Shown here: one piece after another, positions 27,434 through 36,120 of the stretch
Position numbering within the stretch: the first letter of the stretch is position 1
Layout of the letters: each line of letters begins with the position of its first letter
Assembly (NCBI RefSeq): GCF_003269425.1
Contig: NZ_CP030104.1
Coordinates: 3,009,001 to 3,073,000 of the forward strand
Direction of reading: 5' to 3'
Origin: Flagellimonas maritima
GTDB lineage: Bacteria; Bacteroidota; Bacteroidia; Flavobacteriales; Flavobacteriaceae
Length of the DNA stretch: 64,000 nt
The notes under the pieces: model-generated
Told to the model about the DNA's origin: nothing
Database searches by the model: none
What the model saw: the letters and a program-made list of their open reading frames with translations, nothing else
Translations under genes and position numbers: made by a program

Positions 27434-27721
27434 TCACTTATTTTTAATAATTTTCTCAATAGCGTCTGCCAATTCAAAATCCTTTTTTGTTATTCCGTCG
27501 GCATCATGGGTATTTAATTTTATGGTAAGATTGTTATATACGTTTTCCCAGTTGGGATGATGGTTTAAATCCTCGCATTCAAACGCAATTTGGGTCATTA
27601 GGGAAAAGGTTTCCTTAAAGTCGTTGAACTTGAACGATTTGTGTATGGTTTCACCATCAAATGCCCATCCCTCCAATTGTTTTAATGATTCGTTGATTTG
27701 TGTCTCGGTTAATTTTTCCAT
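27434..27721 (-). CDS. Pterin-4a-carbinolamine dehydratase
   Basis: This 95-residue enzyme regenerates the pterin cofactor by dehydrating 4a-hydroxytetrahydropterin, normally next to aromatic amino-acid hydroxylases. The family motif is clear: FKDFKETFSLMTQ-like helix, then EDLNHHPNWENVYNNLTIKL with the catalytic His-His-Pro, and a C-terminal THDADGITKKDFELA. The length matches the family. No hydroxylase lies in the window. The following SDR gene ends 54 bp upstream on the same strand. Confidence 0.92.
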   Translation of the reverse strand: MEKLTETQINESLKQLEGWAFDGETIHKSFKFNDFKETFSLMTQIAFECEDLNHHPNWENVYNNLTIKLNTHDADGITKKDFELADAIEKIIKNK

Positions 27722-27775
27722 GGCCTGTGTTTTTTTATCAATAATGATCGAGTTAGAATGCTTGCTCCCGTAAAG

Positions 27776-28597
27776 TTAATCAACCGTAATGTGATGGTTA
27801 ATAATATCTTGGGAGCTTATCCTTAAATTTTTTGGTAGCTTGTTGTCTTTCGGTAGTGCCGCTAAATACCTGTCCTCATTTGTAGTAAAGACTCGTTTGA
27901 GCACTGGGTGGTAATTTCCAATACGTTTGATGACTTCTTTGATGAATTCTTCGTGCTGAATTAGATCAATACTGCCCAAATGAAAAATTCCCGTCTTGTC
28001 CCTATTGATCAAATAATGGATTTGCTGGGTAAGCCTGTCGTCGTTGGTGACGTTGATGATCAGATTTGGAAAAACCTCGATAGGTTCATTGTTTTCAAGG
28101 CTGGATTTGATTTCCTTTATTCTGGGCGATGTGTTCCCAAAGACCATTGGAACTCTTAGAATCGCGGTTTTTTCCTTTGGCAAACGCATCATCATATTCT
28201 CTATTTTGATTTTCAACCTGCCATATACACTTTCCGATAGGGTCTTGTCGGACTCATAGGAAGGAAATTTACTGTAGGCATCAAAAACATTGGCCGATGA
28301 TATAAAATAGAGTTTGCACTTATGTTGAATGAGATATTCCATCACATGTTGATGCGCCTGAACCTGTGCCCCAAAATTTCCACGTAAAGCAGAAATTATA
28401 AAATCTGGATTCACTTTGTCAAGGATTTGGAAAATATCGTCTTCTTCCAGATCGTATCGGTAAAATTGTTGATTATCAGAAAAAGACCTGTTCGAAAAAT
28501 AGGTGCCGTAGGTATTAAAATAGGAGCATAGTTCTTTATAGATAACATTGCCTATAAAACCGCTAGCCCCAAGTATCAGTATCTTTTTTTTGTTCAA
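27776..28597 (-). CDS. NAD-dependent epimerase/dehydratase (RmlD-like extended SDR)
   Basis: This 273-residue protein has an N-terminal Rossmann motif ILILGASGFIGNVIYKEL (GxxGxxG). It continues with the SDR order YFISSANVFDAYSKFPSYES, where Ser/Tyr of the active site are expected, SVYGRLKIK with the YxxxK pair, and ILRVPMVFGN. The similarity is to dTDP-4-dehydrorhamnose reductases and related sugar-nucleotide enzymes. The substrate cannot be told. Glutaminase lies 3 bp upstream on the same strand, so the two are probably co-transcribed, though no metabolic link is evident. Confidence 0.8.
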   Translation of the reverse strand: MNKKKILILGASGFIGNVIYKELCSYFNTYGTYFSNRSFSDNQQFYRYDLEEDDIFQILDKVNPDFIISALRGNFGAQVQAHQHVMEYLIQHKCKLYFISSANVFDAYSKFPSYESDKTLSESVYGRLKIKIENMMMRLPKEKTAILRVPMVFGNTSPRIKEIKSSLENNEPIEVFPNLIINVTNDDRLTQQIHYLINRDKTGIFHLGSIDLIQHEEFIKEVIKRIGNYHPVLKRVFTTNEDRYLAALPKDNKLPKNLRISSQDIINHHITVD

Positions 28598-28600
28598 ATA

Positions 28601-29515
28601 TTAAAAAATTGACAAACCTGTTTCGGTCGTTAGTTTTTCCAAAGCCCACATGCCGAGCTTGGAATTTCCTTTATCGTTCAATCCTGGTGCCCATGTCGCG
28701 ACACAAAATTTATTGGGTAGCAAGGCTACGATTCCTCCGCCAACACCACTTTTTCCCGGGAGGCCCACTTCAAAGGCGAACTCCCCCGCTTCGTCATAGA
28801 ACCCACAAGTGAGCATAATGGCATTGATACGTTTTACTTGCGTTAATGTAAGATGGGTATTGTTCCTAAGACATTTGCCCCTGTTCATGAAAATGTAGAA
28901 AACCTTTACCAACTGTTCACAACACATACGCAACGAACAGGAGTAAAAGTAAAAATCCAGTACCGTTTCAACATCGTTTTCAAGATTTCCAAAAGATTTG
29001 ATGAGATTGGCGGCGGCGTAATTTCTGTATCCTGTTCTTTTTTCTGATTTTGCAACTTTTTTATCGTATGTTATAGTTGGGTCGTTTGCTATATCTTGTA
29101 CATATTTTAGAAATTCAGACTTTGGATTTTCAAGTCTTGAAACCAAAATATCACAAACCACTATCGCTCCTGCATTTATAAGTGGATTCCTTGGTATACC
29201 GTTCTCCATTTCCAGGAGTGATAAATGGTTGAACGGATCTCCCGAAGGCTCGACACCGACACGTTTCCACAACGCTTCTCCCACATGTGACATTGCCATG
29301 GACAAGGCCAATACTTTAGTAATACTTTGTATCGAAAATTGTTCTTTTGCATCACCCGTGCTGCATATGTTTCTTTCACTATCCAAAACGGCAATGCCAA
29401 ATTTATCCGGGTCGATACCTGATAGTTCTGGAATGTAGTCGGCTACCTTACCCTTGACCGTTTGCTGTTTGGCCTTTTTGAGAATATTATTCAATATGGA
29501 TTGAAAGTCTTGCAT
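28601..29515 (-). CDS. glsA: Glutaminase
   Basis: This 304-residue enzyme hydrolyses glutamine to glutamate and ammonia. It shows the serine-dependent glutaminase signatures: ADYIPELSGIDPDKFGIAV, the catalytic Ser-x-x-Lys in FSIQSITKVLALSMAM (near residue 64), PRNPLINAGAIVVCD, and GKSGVGGGIVALLPNKF. The length is typical. It starts directly after gcvT with no gap (30610..29516 then 29515), so it is likely read with gcvT and the SDR gene. Confidence 0.94.
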   Translation of the reverse strand: MQDFQSILNNILKKAKQQTVKGKVADYIPELSGIDPDKFGIAVLDSERNICSTGDAKEQFSIQSITKVLALSMAMSHVGEALWKRVGVEPSGDPFNHLSLLEMENGIPRNPLINAGAIVVCDILVSRLENPKSEFLKYVQDIANDPTITYDKKVAKSEKRTGYRNYAAANLIKSFGNLENDVETVLDFYFYSCSLRMCCEQLVKVFYIFMNRGKCLRNNTHLTLTQVKRINAIMLTCGFYDEAGEFAFEVGLPGKSGVGGGIVALLPNKFCVATWAPGLNDKGNSKLGMWALEKLTTETGLSIF

Positions 29516-30610
29516 TTATACTTTGTAAAATGGCAATTTTACTATGGTGGCGGGCACTTGGTTTTTTCTTATCCTGATTTGAATCTTGGTATCGATTTTT
29601 GAATGTTCTATAGAAACGTACCCTAGACCGATACCTTTTGAAAGTGATGGCGACATCGTACCCGAAGTAACGTTCCCTATTTCGTTCCCCTCTTCATCTA
29701 GGATGGCATAACCGCTTCGGGGAATACCTTTTTCGGCAATCTGGAATGCTACCAACTTTCTTTTTGGGCCTTCTGCTTTTTGTTGCGCCAAGGCATCACT
29801 GTTCACGAAATCTTTAGTGAATTTGGTTACCCATCCCAGCCCAGCTTCTAAAGGAGATGTAGTATCATCAATATCATTTCCATAGAGGCAGTAGCCCATT
29901 TCCAAGCGTAGGGTGTCGCGGGCGGCCAGTCCTATTGGTTTGATTCCAAAATCGGCACCTGCTTCCAAAACGTTGTCCCAAACCTGTTTGACTTCCGAGT
30001 TTTTACAATAAATTTCAAAACCTCCTGAACCAGTATAGCCTGTTGCTGAAATGATAACATGGTCTATTCCTGCAAAATCACCTACGACAAAATTGTAGAA
30101 CTTGATTTGTGAAAGGTCAATCGAAGACAATGATTGCATGGCTTCGACAGCTTTTGGGCCTTGTATTGCCAGTAAGGAATATTCATGGGAAAGGTCTCGC
30201 ATTGTTGCTCCAATAGCTTCGTTATACTTTGCAATATGGTTCCAATCCTTTTCTATATTGGAAGCGTTTACGACCAAAAGATAGGTTTCCTCCTTTATTT
30301 TATAAACAATCAAATCATCAACGATTCCTCCTGTTTCGTTTGGCAAGCAACTATATTGTGCTTTTCCGACCACTAGTTTGGAGGCATCGTTGGACGAAAC
30401 TTTCTGTATCAGTTGCAATGCTTTAGGCCCTTCAATTAAAAATTCGCCCATATGTGATACATCGAATACACCAACGGTCTTTCTTACGGTTTCATGTTCA
30501 ATATTTACACCTTCATAAGAAACAGGCATGTTATAACCTGCAAAGGGAACCATTTTCGCACCTAAGGCTATATGTGTATCGGTTAAAGCAGTTGTATTCA
30601 TTACTTCCAT
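29516..30610 (-). CDS. gcvT: Aminomethyltransferase, glycine cleavage T protein
   Basis: This 364-residue folate-dependent enzyme transfers the methylene group from the aminomethyl-lipoyl H protein to tetrahydrofolate in glycine cleavage. Family motifs include [71 protein letters not shown] and the C-terminal [16 protein letters not shown]. The start could be M1 or M4 of MEVMNTTAL. No gcvP or gcvH is nearby, as is usual in flavobacteria. The stop is immediately followed by glsA. Confidence 0.95.
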   Translation of the reverse strand: MEVMNTTALTDTHIALGAKMVPFAGYNMPVSYEGVNIEHETVRKTVGVFDVSHMGEFLIEGPKALQLIQKVSSNDASKLVVGKAQYSCLPNETGGIVDDLIVYKIKEETYLLVVNASNIEKDWNHIAKYNEAIGATMRDLSHEYSLLAIQGPKAVEAMQSLSSIDLSQIKFYNFVVGDFAGIDHVIISATGYTGSGGFEIYCKNSEVKQVWDNVLEAGADFGIKPIGLAARDTLRLEMGYCLYGNDIDDTTSPLEAGLGWVTKFTKDFVNSDALAQQKAEGPKRKLVAFQIAEKGIPRSGYAILDEEGNEIGNVTSGTMSPSLSKGIGLGYVSIEHSKIDTKIQIRIRKNQVPATIVKLPFYKV

Positions 30611-30705
30611 TTTATTTGGATAAATTTATTGAATTCACCCTAAGATGTACCTTAATTGCAAGTAATATTTTGAACAAACTTTTAGAAAATCAAAATTTTA
30701 AATTC

Positions 30706-32001
30706 CTATGTACCCATCAAATAGGTTTTTAACCCTTCGTATGAATTTATTTTAATGGATTCTTTTTCCCTGTTTATTACTTTTTGGATTTGAGGGGGAA
30801 TTTTTGGAGATATGTTCAATGTTTCTTCCACAGTAGCTAAAAACTTGACTGGGTGGGCCGTTTCCAAAAAGATTCCGAATGTATTTGGATTCTTTTTTTG
30901 GTACTTTTTTAAACCAAGATATCCCACCGCTCCATGGGGGTCCACCACGTATTCGGATTTGGAATAGATTTCTTTCATGGCATCTTTGGTCTCTTCATCT
31001 GAAAACGAAAAAGAGGAAAGATTTTTCTTGAGCTCTACAAGGTCATTCCCGTACAGTTGTCTTATGCGTACAAAGTTGCTGGGATCCCCAACATCCATAG
31101 CATTGGAAATCGTTGCTATTGAAGGAACTGGATTATAAGCTCCACTATGCATAAATTTTGGAACCACATCATTGACATTAGTAGCTGCTACAAAGTGTTT
31201 GACGGGCATACCCATTTTTTGGGCCACCATTCCAGCACAAACATTTCCAAAATTACCGGACGGTATGGAGAAAACAATTTCTTTGCCTTTGGACTTAGCT
31301 TGTTTAAAGGCGAATAAAAAATAAAATAATTGTGGTAGCCATCTCGCTACATTTATACTGTTGGCCGATGTCAATTTTTTTAAAGCCGTAATTTCAGCAT
31401 CCAAAAAAGCGGATTTTACCATCTTTTGGCAGTCGTCAAAAGTACCATCAACTTCCATTGCAATGATATTTTGTCCCAAAGTGGTGAGCTGTTTTTCTTG
31501 TATATCGCTTACTTTACCACTGGGGTACAGTATGACCACATTTACTCTTTTTACTCCCAAAAAACCATTGGCTACCGCTCCTCCTGTATCACCGGAAGTA
31601 GCAACAAGAACAGTGACTTCATTGCTTTCATTTTTGGAAAAATACCCTAAACAATTGGCCATAAATCGTGCACCAACATCTTTAAAGGCCATAGTAGGGC
31701 CGTGAAATAGCTCAAGAGTGGCAATATCTTCTTGAATTTCTACCACGGGAAAGTCAAAATCCAAAACGTTTTTCAAGATATCCTTTAAAATACTATCTGG
31801 GATATCGGCACTCACAAATTGATGAATTGCCCTAAAAGCTATTTCATGATTGGAACAGGTCTCGATCTTCTCAAAGAAATCTGCCGCTAACGGAGTAATT
31901 TTTTCTGGAAAGTAGAGTCCTTTATCTGGAGCGATTCCTGCTATAACGGCTTCTTTGAACGAAGCTTGATTGTGATTGTTAGTTAAGCTGTAGAATTTCA
32001 T
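30706..32001 (-). CDS. thrC: Threonine synthase
   Basis: This 431-residue PLP enzyme makes L-threonine from O-phosphohomoserine, the last step of the pathway. Recognisable parts are MKFYSLTNN and AVIAGIAPDKGLYFPE at the N-terminus, the PLP lysine motif TMAFKDVGARFMANC, VATSGDTGGAVANGF, and the phosphate-binding SIPSGNFGNVCAG. It is the third gene of the thr operon but is separated from thrB by 491 bp holding a four-helix-bundle gene and repeats. Whether transcription from the thrA promoter still reaches it is not visible from sequence. Confidence 0.95.
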   Translation of the reverse strand: MKFYSLTNNHNQASFKEAVIAGIAPDKGLYFPEKITPLAADFFEKIETCSNHEIAFRAIHQFVSADIPDSILKDILKNVLDFDFPVVEIQEDIATLELFHGPTMAFKDVGARFMANCLGYFSKNESNEVTVLVATSGDTGGAVANGFLGVKRVNVVILYPSGKVSDIQEKQLTTLGQNIIAMEVDGTFDDCQKMVKSAFLDAEITALKKLTSANSINVARWLPQLFYFLFAFKQAKSKGKEIVFSIPSGNFGNVCAGMVAQKMGMPVKHFVAATNVNDVVPKFMHSGAYNPVPSIATISNAMDVGDPSNFVRIRQLYGNDLVELKKNLSSFSFSDEETKDAMKEIYSKSEYVVDPHGAVGYLGLKKYQKKNPNTFGIFLETAHPVKFLATVEETLNISPKIPPQIQKVINREKESIKINSYEGLKTYLMGT

Positions 32002-32014
32002 TGACTTTTAAAAT

Positions 32015-32042
32015 TGACGAATGACGGATGACAAATGACGGA
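32015..32042 (-). repeat. Left heptamer repeat array, four TGACNNA units
   Basis: Four 7-bp units read TGACGAA, TGACGGA, TGACAAA, TGACGGA. They lie 13 bp upstream of the thrC start codon. They are inverted with respect to the heptamers at 32471-32512, so the four-helix-bundle gene is enclosed by inverted heptamer arrays. Confidence 0.7.
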
Positions 32043-32057
32043 AGAATCTATAAAGAA

Positions 32058-32414
32058 TCATTTAATATTTTTTTTAAAGGCACTCATCATGTTCATAAGA
32101 TGGAATGCTTCATTATATAGTTCGACAAACTTGACTTCGTCAATGTATTTTCTTCTTTTTGCTTTGAATAAGCAGGTTACTACCTCGGCTAATGAACGAA
32201 TGGAATACCCCATAAACTTTCTTTGTTCGGGATTTGATTGCCCAATTGAACCTTCGGAAATATTTAAAGCTATTGAATCAGAGGCTCTACAAATTTGCGA
32301 TGCTAAATTAAATTTTTCTCGTTCAGGAAATTTAAGGGCTAGTCGGTCAATTACTTCTCCAAAGTCCATAGCCTTTTGCCAAATATTTAGCTTTTCGAAT
32401 TTAAACTTGTCCAT
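32058..32414 (-). CDS. Four-helix-bundle protein, S23 / 23S rRNA intervening-sequence family
   Basis: This 118-residue protein fits the S23 four-helix-bundle family named after proteins encoded in 23S rRNA intervening sequences. Characteristic parts are FEKLNIWQKAMDFGEVI, FPEREKFNLASQICRASDSI, ALNISEGS and GYSIRSLAEVVTCLFKAKRR. The biochemical role of the family is unsettled. It sits in the same orientation between thrB and thrC, bounded by inverted heptamer repeats. This looks like an inserted module rather than a member of the pathway. Confidence 0.85.
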   Translation of the reverse strand: MDKFKFEKLNIWQKAMDFGEVIDRLALKFPEREKFNLASQICRASDSIALNISEGSIGQSNPEQRKFMGYSIRSLAEVVTCLFKAKRRKYIDEVKFVELYNEAFHLMNMMSAFKKNIK

Positions 32415-32470
32415 TCATAAAAGTTTTATTTGAGGTCGTAGTAGTTCGTTTTTAATTTTTAGTGCTATAA

Positions 32471-32512
32471 GTCATCAGTCATCGGTCATCGGTCATCGGT
32501 CATCGGTCATCC
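32471..32512 (-). repeat. Right heptamer repeat array, six GTCATCN units, overlapping thrB 3' end
   Basis: Six contiguous 7-bp units (GTCATCA, four GTCATCG, GTCATCC) on the plus strand read as GATGACC-type heptamers on the minus strand. The array supplies the last codons and the TGA stop of thrB (C-terminus MTDDR), so the homoserine kinase tail is encoded by the repeat. Confidence 0.85.
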
Positions 32513-33425
32513 TTTTCACCCCCTCCACATTGATCTTCGACACATGAATATCAAAATCAACACCTATAGCTTTATACGTTTCTTTCATAGCATCGGCTAC
32601 TTGTAAAGCGGTATGCTCACCTTTGCTCAATGTGAAAATCGATGGGCCAGAACCAGAAATGCCACAACCCAAGGCTCCAGCTTCTCTAGTATTTATTTTT
32701 ATTGCATCAAAACCTGGAATCAAAATAGAACGTATGGGCTCAACGATATAATCTTGTAACGACCTCCCTATTAAGCTATAGTCGTTCTGGAAAAGCCCGG
32801 CCACAAGTCCACCAACATTGCCCCATTGTCGGATACCTTTTTCCAGCGTAATGGTAGTCTTTAAGATTTTTCTGGAATCCGATGTTTTTATTTCTATTTG
32901 CGGATGAATTACGGTGGCAAATAATTCTTCAGGTGTGGGAATTGAAATAATATCCAAAGGCTGATAACTTCGAACCAATGTAAATCCACCATAAATGGCA
33001 GGTGCCACATTATCTGCGTGCGCAACGTCGCTTGCCAATTTTTCACCTTGCATGGCAAATTGGACCAATTCCAGATTTGAAAAAGGTTTGCCTAAAAGCT
33101 GATTCATGGCCCACACTGCCCCTGCCGAACTTGCAGCACTGCTTCCGATTCCACTACCTGGTTTGATTTTTTTGTCTATTTCTATTTCAAATCCACCTTG
33201 ATAATCGCTCTTTTCCAATAACGCCAATCCTGCTACACCGGAAACATTTTTATTGGTCTCCATTGGGAGTTGCTGTCCTTTTATTTTAGTAATGAATACC
33301 CCTTTTTCCGAAGTTTTCCTTACAATCATTTCATCCCCTACGGAATCCAATGCCAATCCTAAAACATCGAATCCACAAGAAACATTGGCAATGGTCGCCG
33401 GACAAAAAACCTTTAGTTCTTCCAT
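32493..33425 (-). CDS. thrB: Homoserine kinase
   Basis: This 310-residue GHMP kinase phosphorylates homoserine. It shows VFCPATIANVSCGFDVLGLAL at the start, the nucleotide loop KIKPGSGIGSSAASSAGAVW (about residues 88-107) and GALGCGISGSGPSIFTLS near residue 255. It starts 2 bp after the thrA stop, a tight operon. The last five residues, MTDDR, and the stop codon come from the heptamer repeat array, so the tail is not ancestral sequence. The rest has normal length and motifs and should be active. Confidence 0.95.
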   Translation of the reverse strand: MEELKVFCPATIANVSCGFDVLGLALDSVGDEMIVRKTSEKGVFITKIKGQQLPMETNKNVSGVAGLALLEKSDYQGGFEIEIDKKIKPGSGIGSSAASSAGAVWAMNQLLGKPFSNLELVQFAMQGEKLASDVAHADNVAPAIYGGFTLVRSYQPLDIISIPTPEELFATVIHPQIEIKTSDSRKILKTTITLEKGIRQWGNVGGLVAGLFQNDYSLIGRSLQDYIVEPIRSILIPGFDAIKINTREAGALGCGISGSGPSIFTLSKGEHTALQVADAMKETYKAIGVDFDIHVSKINVEGVKRMTDDR

Positions 33426-33427
33426 TA

Positions 33428-35872
33428 TTAGAAGTTTCCGATTCGTATAATATCAGCAAAGATACCAGATGCAGTAACTTCGGCACCGGCACCGGCACCT
33501 TTTATGATCAAGGGTTGGTCTGGATAGCGTTCGGTATAGAACAGGACAATGTTGTCGCTTCCCTCTAGATTATAAAAATCATGTCCGATAGGTATTTTTT
33601 GAAGTCCCACTTTAGCTTTTCCATTCTCAAACTGTGCTACGTATTTCAGTTTACTGTTTTCGTCCTTGGCATCTTTATAGGTTTTTTGGAATTCAGTCTC
33701 ATTCTTTTTCAATGTTTCAAAAAATTCATCGTTAGAATTCGTTTTCAAACTTTCTTCTGGTAAAAACGAATCACTTACGATTTCATTCATATCCAACTGG
33801 TGACCACTTTCCCGTGCCAAAATGAGAATTTTTCGCATAACATCGACGCCACTGAGGTCTATGGTCGGGTCGGGCTCGGTATATCCTTCTTCCTGCGCTT
33901 GTTTTACGATATCGTGAAAGGAGACCGAATCATTAAAATTATTAAAGATAAAGTTTAAACTGCCCGATAGAACAGCTTGTATCTTGTTCACCTTATCTCC
34001 AGAAGCTATTAGATGTTTTAGCGTGTCTATGATTGGAAGCCCAGCACCAACATTAGTTTCAAACAAAAAAGGGGAATTGTATTGTGTTGCAAGTTTTTTA
34101 AGTTGTTTATAATAAGTATAATCGGAAGAACAGGCAATTTTGTTGCAAGTAACAACGGAAATACTGTTCTTCAAATACTTGGCATAGCTCAACGAAACTT
34201 CCTCGCTAGCGGTATTGTCAACAAATACACTGTTACGATAGTTCAACTCCCTTATCTTATCAAAAAACAAAGACTTGTCCGCTTTTTTTCCATTTGCCAG
34301 ATTCGATTCCCAATCTTTTAAAGATATACCGTCTTCATCAAAATACATGGTTCTGGAATTGCTTATTCCAATGACACGTACATTCAACTTGAGCTCTTGC
34401 TTTAGGTATTTTCTTTGTTGTTTTATTTGATCAAGAAATTTTGAGCCGACGTTTCCAACACCCATAACAAATAAATTGAGCTGCTTTATATTCTCTTCAA
34501 AGAATATTTCGTGTAGTGCGTTAAGTGCTTTTTTTACATCGTTTTTTAGAATTACTGCAGAAATATTACGCTCGGATGCCCCTTGGGCAATAGCTCTTAT
34601 ATTGACATTGTTTTTTCCAAGTGTACTGAACATTTTACCACTCAATCCTTGATGACTTTTCATGTTATCGCCGACCAAAGCAACAATGGCCAAGTCTTTT
34701 TCCACGATTACTGGCTTTATTTTATGACTGGCTATTTCGTAGGTAAAAGCATCGTTTACGCTATTGACCGCCTTTTCCACATCAGTATCGGAAATACAAA
34801 CACAGATGGAATGTTCCGATGAAGCCTGCGTAATAAGAACTACGCTAATATCCTCTTGGGAAAGTGTTTCAAAAAAACGTTTGGATATTCCAGGAATACC
34901 TACCATACCGGGACCTTCCAAAGAAAGCAGGCTAATCCCGCCCACATGGCTTATCCCCCTAACGGTTTTTCCGTTACCATTGGTGTTTTTGGTAATTTGG
35001 GTTCCCTCGTCCTCAGGGCTGAACGTGTTCTTTATCACTATTGGGATTCCTTCGTTCAATACAGGTTGAATTGTAGGCGGATATAGTACTTTGGCCCCAA
35101 AATGGGAAAGCTCCATGGCCTCTTCGTAGCTTAATCGGGATACTGACTTTGCTTGTTTCACCAATTTTGGATTAGCTGTGTACATACCACTTACATCTGT
35201 CCAAATCTCTAGGATATCCACTTTCTCCGCAGCTGCTATAATTGCTGCGGTATAGTCCGAGCCTCCTCTTCCCAGAGTAGTGGAATCGTTGGCACCGCTT
35301 GAGGATACAAATCCCGGTAGTATCGTAATCCTTTGCTGTGCCGTTTTAAAATAAGCATTGCAATTATGGACAGTGGTATCAAATTGTACATTTGCTTTTC
35401 CAAAATTCGCATCTGTTTTTATGAGTTCCCGTGTATCCTTATACGCAGCATCCAGCCCTTCGGCCTTAAAAAACTCTGCAATGATAAAGGAGGATAACAG
35501 CTCACCATAGCTCACTATTTTATCAGATAGCTTTGGGGTAAGTTCGCCAATTAGAAATGAGCCTTCCAATAGTGTTTCAAGAGTATTCAAATCACTTTTT
35601 ACCTTGCTCAAAATCGTACTTTGTTCTTTTACAGGTATAAGCTTCCTTATGGTTTCAAAATGCCTATCCTCAATTTCTTTAAACCCTTTTTTATAGGATA
35701 AATCCTGATTTGAGGCGTATTCAGAGGTATTCAGCAATAAATCGGTCACCCCCCCAAAAGCAGATACTACAACAGCTATTTTTTCTGAAGCTTCGTTTTG
35801 AATTATGGCTTTGACCTGATTAATATTTTCTGGATTGGCTACGGAAGTGCCACCAAATTTTAAGACTTTCAT
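33428..35872 (-). CDS. thrA: Bifunctional aspartokinase / homoserine dehydrogenase
   Basis: This 814-residue fusion does the first and third steps towards threonine. The aspartokinase part (about 1-300) has MKVLKFGGTSVANPENI, TTLGRGGSDYTAA and EIWTDVSGMYTANP. Two ACT domains (about 310-460) sense the end product (GMVGIPGISKRFFETLS). The homoserine dehydrogenase part (about 465-814) has the NAD site LFVMGVGNVGSKFLDQI, ETNVGAGLPIIDTLKHL and TEPDPTIDLSGVDVMRKI. It is the first structural gene of thrABC. A Thr/Ile leader peptide and hairpin lie 60-110 bp upstream. Confidence 0.96.
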   Translation of the reverse strand: MKVLKFGGTSVANPENINQVKAIIQNEASEKIAVVVSAFGGVTDLLLNTSEYASNQDLSYKKGFKEIEDRHFETIRKLIPVKEQSTILSKVKSDLNTLETLLEGSFLIGELTPKLSDKIVSYGELLSSFIIAEFFKAEGLDAAYKDTRELIKTDANFGKANVQFDTTVHNCNAYFKTAQQRITILPGFVSSSGANDSTTLGRGGSDYTAAIIAAAEKVDILEIWTDVSGMYTANPKLVKQAKSVSRLSYEEAMELSHFGAKVLYPPTIQPVLNEGIPIVIKNTFSPEDEGTQITKNTNGNGKTVRGISHVGGISLLSLEGPGMVGIPGISKRFFETLSQEDISVVLITQASSEHSICVCISDTDVEKAVNSVNDAFTYEIASHKIKPVIVEKDLAIVALVGDNMKSHQGLSGKMFSTLGKNNVNIRAIAQGASERNISAVILKNDVKKALNALHEIFFEENIKQLNLFVMGVGNVGSKFLDQIKQQRKYLKQELKLNVRVIGISNSRTMYFDEDGISLKDWESNLANGKKADKSLFFDKIRELNYRNSVFVDNTASEEVSLSYAKYLKNSISVVTCNKIACSSDYTYYKQLKKLATQYNSPFLFETNVGAGLPIIDTLKHLIASGDKVNKIQAVLSGSLNFIFNNFNDSVSFHDIVKQAQEEGYTEPDPTIDLSGVDVMRKILILARESGHQLDMNEIVSDSFLPEESLKTNSNDEFFETLKKNETEFQKTYKDAKDENSKLKYVAQFENGKAKVGLQKIPIGHDFYNLEGSDNIVLFYTERYPDQPLIIKGAGAGAEVTASGIFADIIRIGNF

Positions 35873-35930
35873 GTGTGATCGGTATATGGAAAAATAATAT
35901 GATTAATGGACGGACGGAAACAATTATGCA

Positions 35931-35949
35931 ATTACCCCAAAGGGGTAAT
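35931..35949 (-). promoter_or_regulatory. Hairpin overlapping the leader-peptide stop (thr attenuator element)
   Basis: The 19-bp sequence ATTACCCCAAAGGGGTAAT forms an eight-pair stem with a three-base loop. It overlaps the last codons and stop of the leader peptide. No clear U-run follows directly, so it may act as a pause or as one of alternative hairpins rather than as the terminator itself. Confidence 0.6.
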
Positions 35950-35985
35950 GGTAGTAAAAGCGAAGATGGATGAAATTGATTTCAT
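35932..35985 (-). CDS. thrL: Threonine operon leader peptide
   Basis: The short frame from ATG at 35985 to TAA at 35932 reads MKSISSIFAFTTITPLG (17 aa). The Thr-Thr-Ile-Thr cluster just before the hairpin is the signature of ribosome-mediated attenuation in thr operons: low charged tRNA-Thr or tRNA-Ile would stall the ribosome there. A longer in-frame start at 36021 would lie only about 10 nt from the predicted transcription start. The peptide lies 60 bp before thrA. The mechanism is inferred from known thr leaders. Confidence 0.8.
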   Translation of the reverse strand: MKSISSIFAFTTITPLG

Positions 35986-36037
35986 CAATGGTGTATTTAT
36001 ATCCGTTTGTTTAGTTTGCATAATTCAATATGGATGT

Positions 36038-36067
36038 CAAATGTAGTACTTTTGATTGCTTTCCCAA
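36038..36067 (-). promoter_or_regulatory. Bacteroidota-type promoter of the thr operon (TTG-N19-TACATTTG)
   Basis: On the minus strand TTG (36067-36065) and TACATTTG (36045-36038) match the TTG / TAnnTTTG consensus with 19 bp between. The expected start near 36031 gives a leader of about 46 nt before the 17-aa leader peptide. Confidence 0.65.
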
Positions 36068-36120
36068 ATCATTCTAAAATTTTTGCGAAATATATAGTAA
36101 TAATCAATTTTTCTTATTGA

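Noticed and set aside
32471..32512. Short regular repeats that might be taken for CRISPR or a replication iteron
   Set aside because: Units are 7 bp and contiguous with no spacers; no initiator gene is near.
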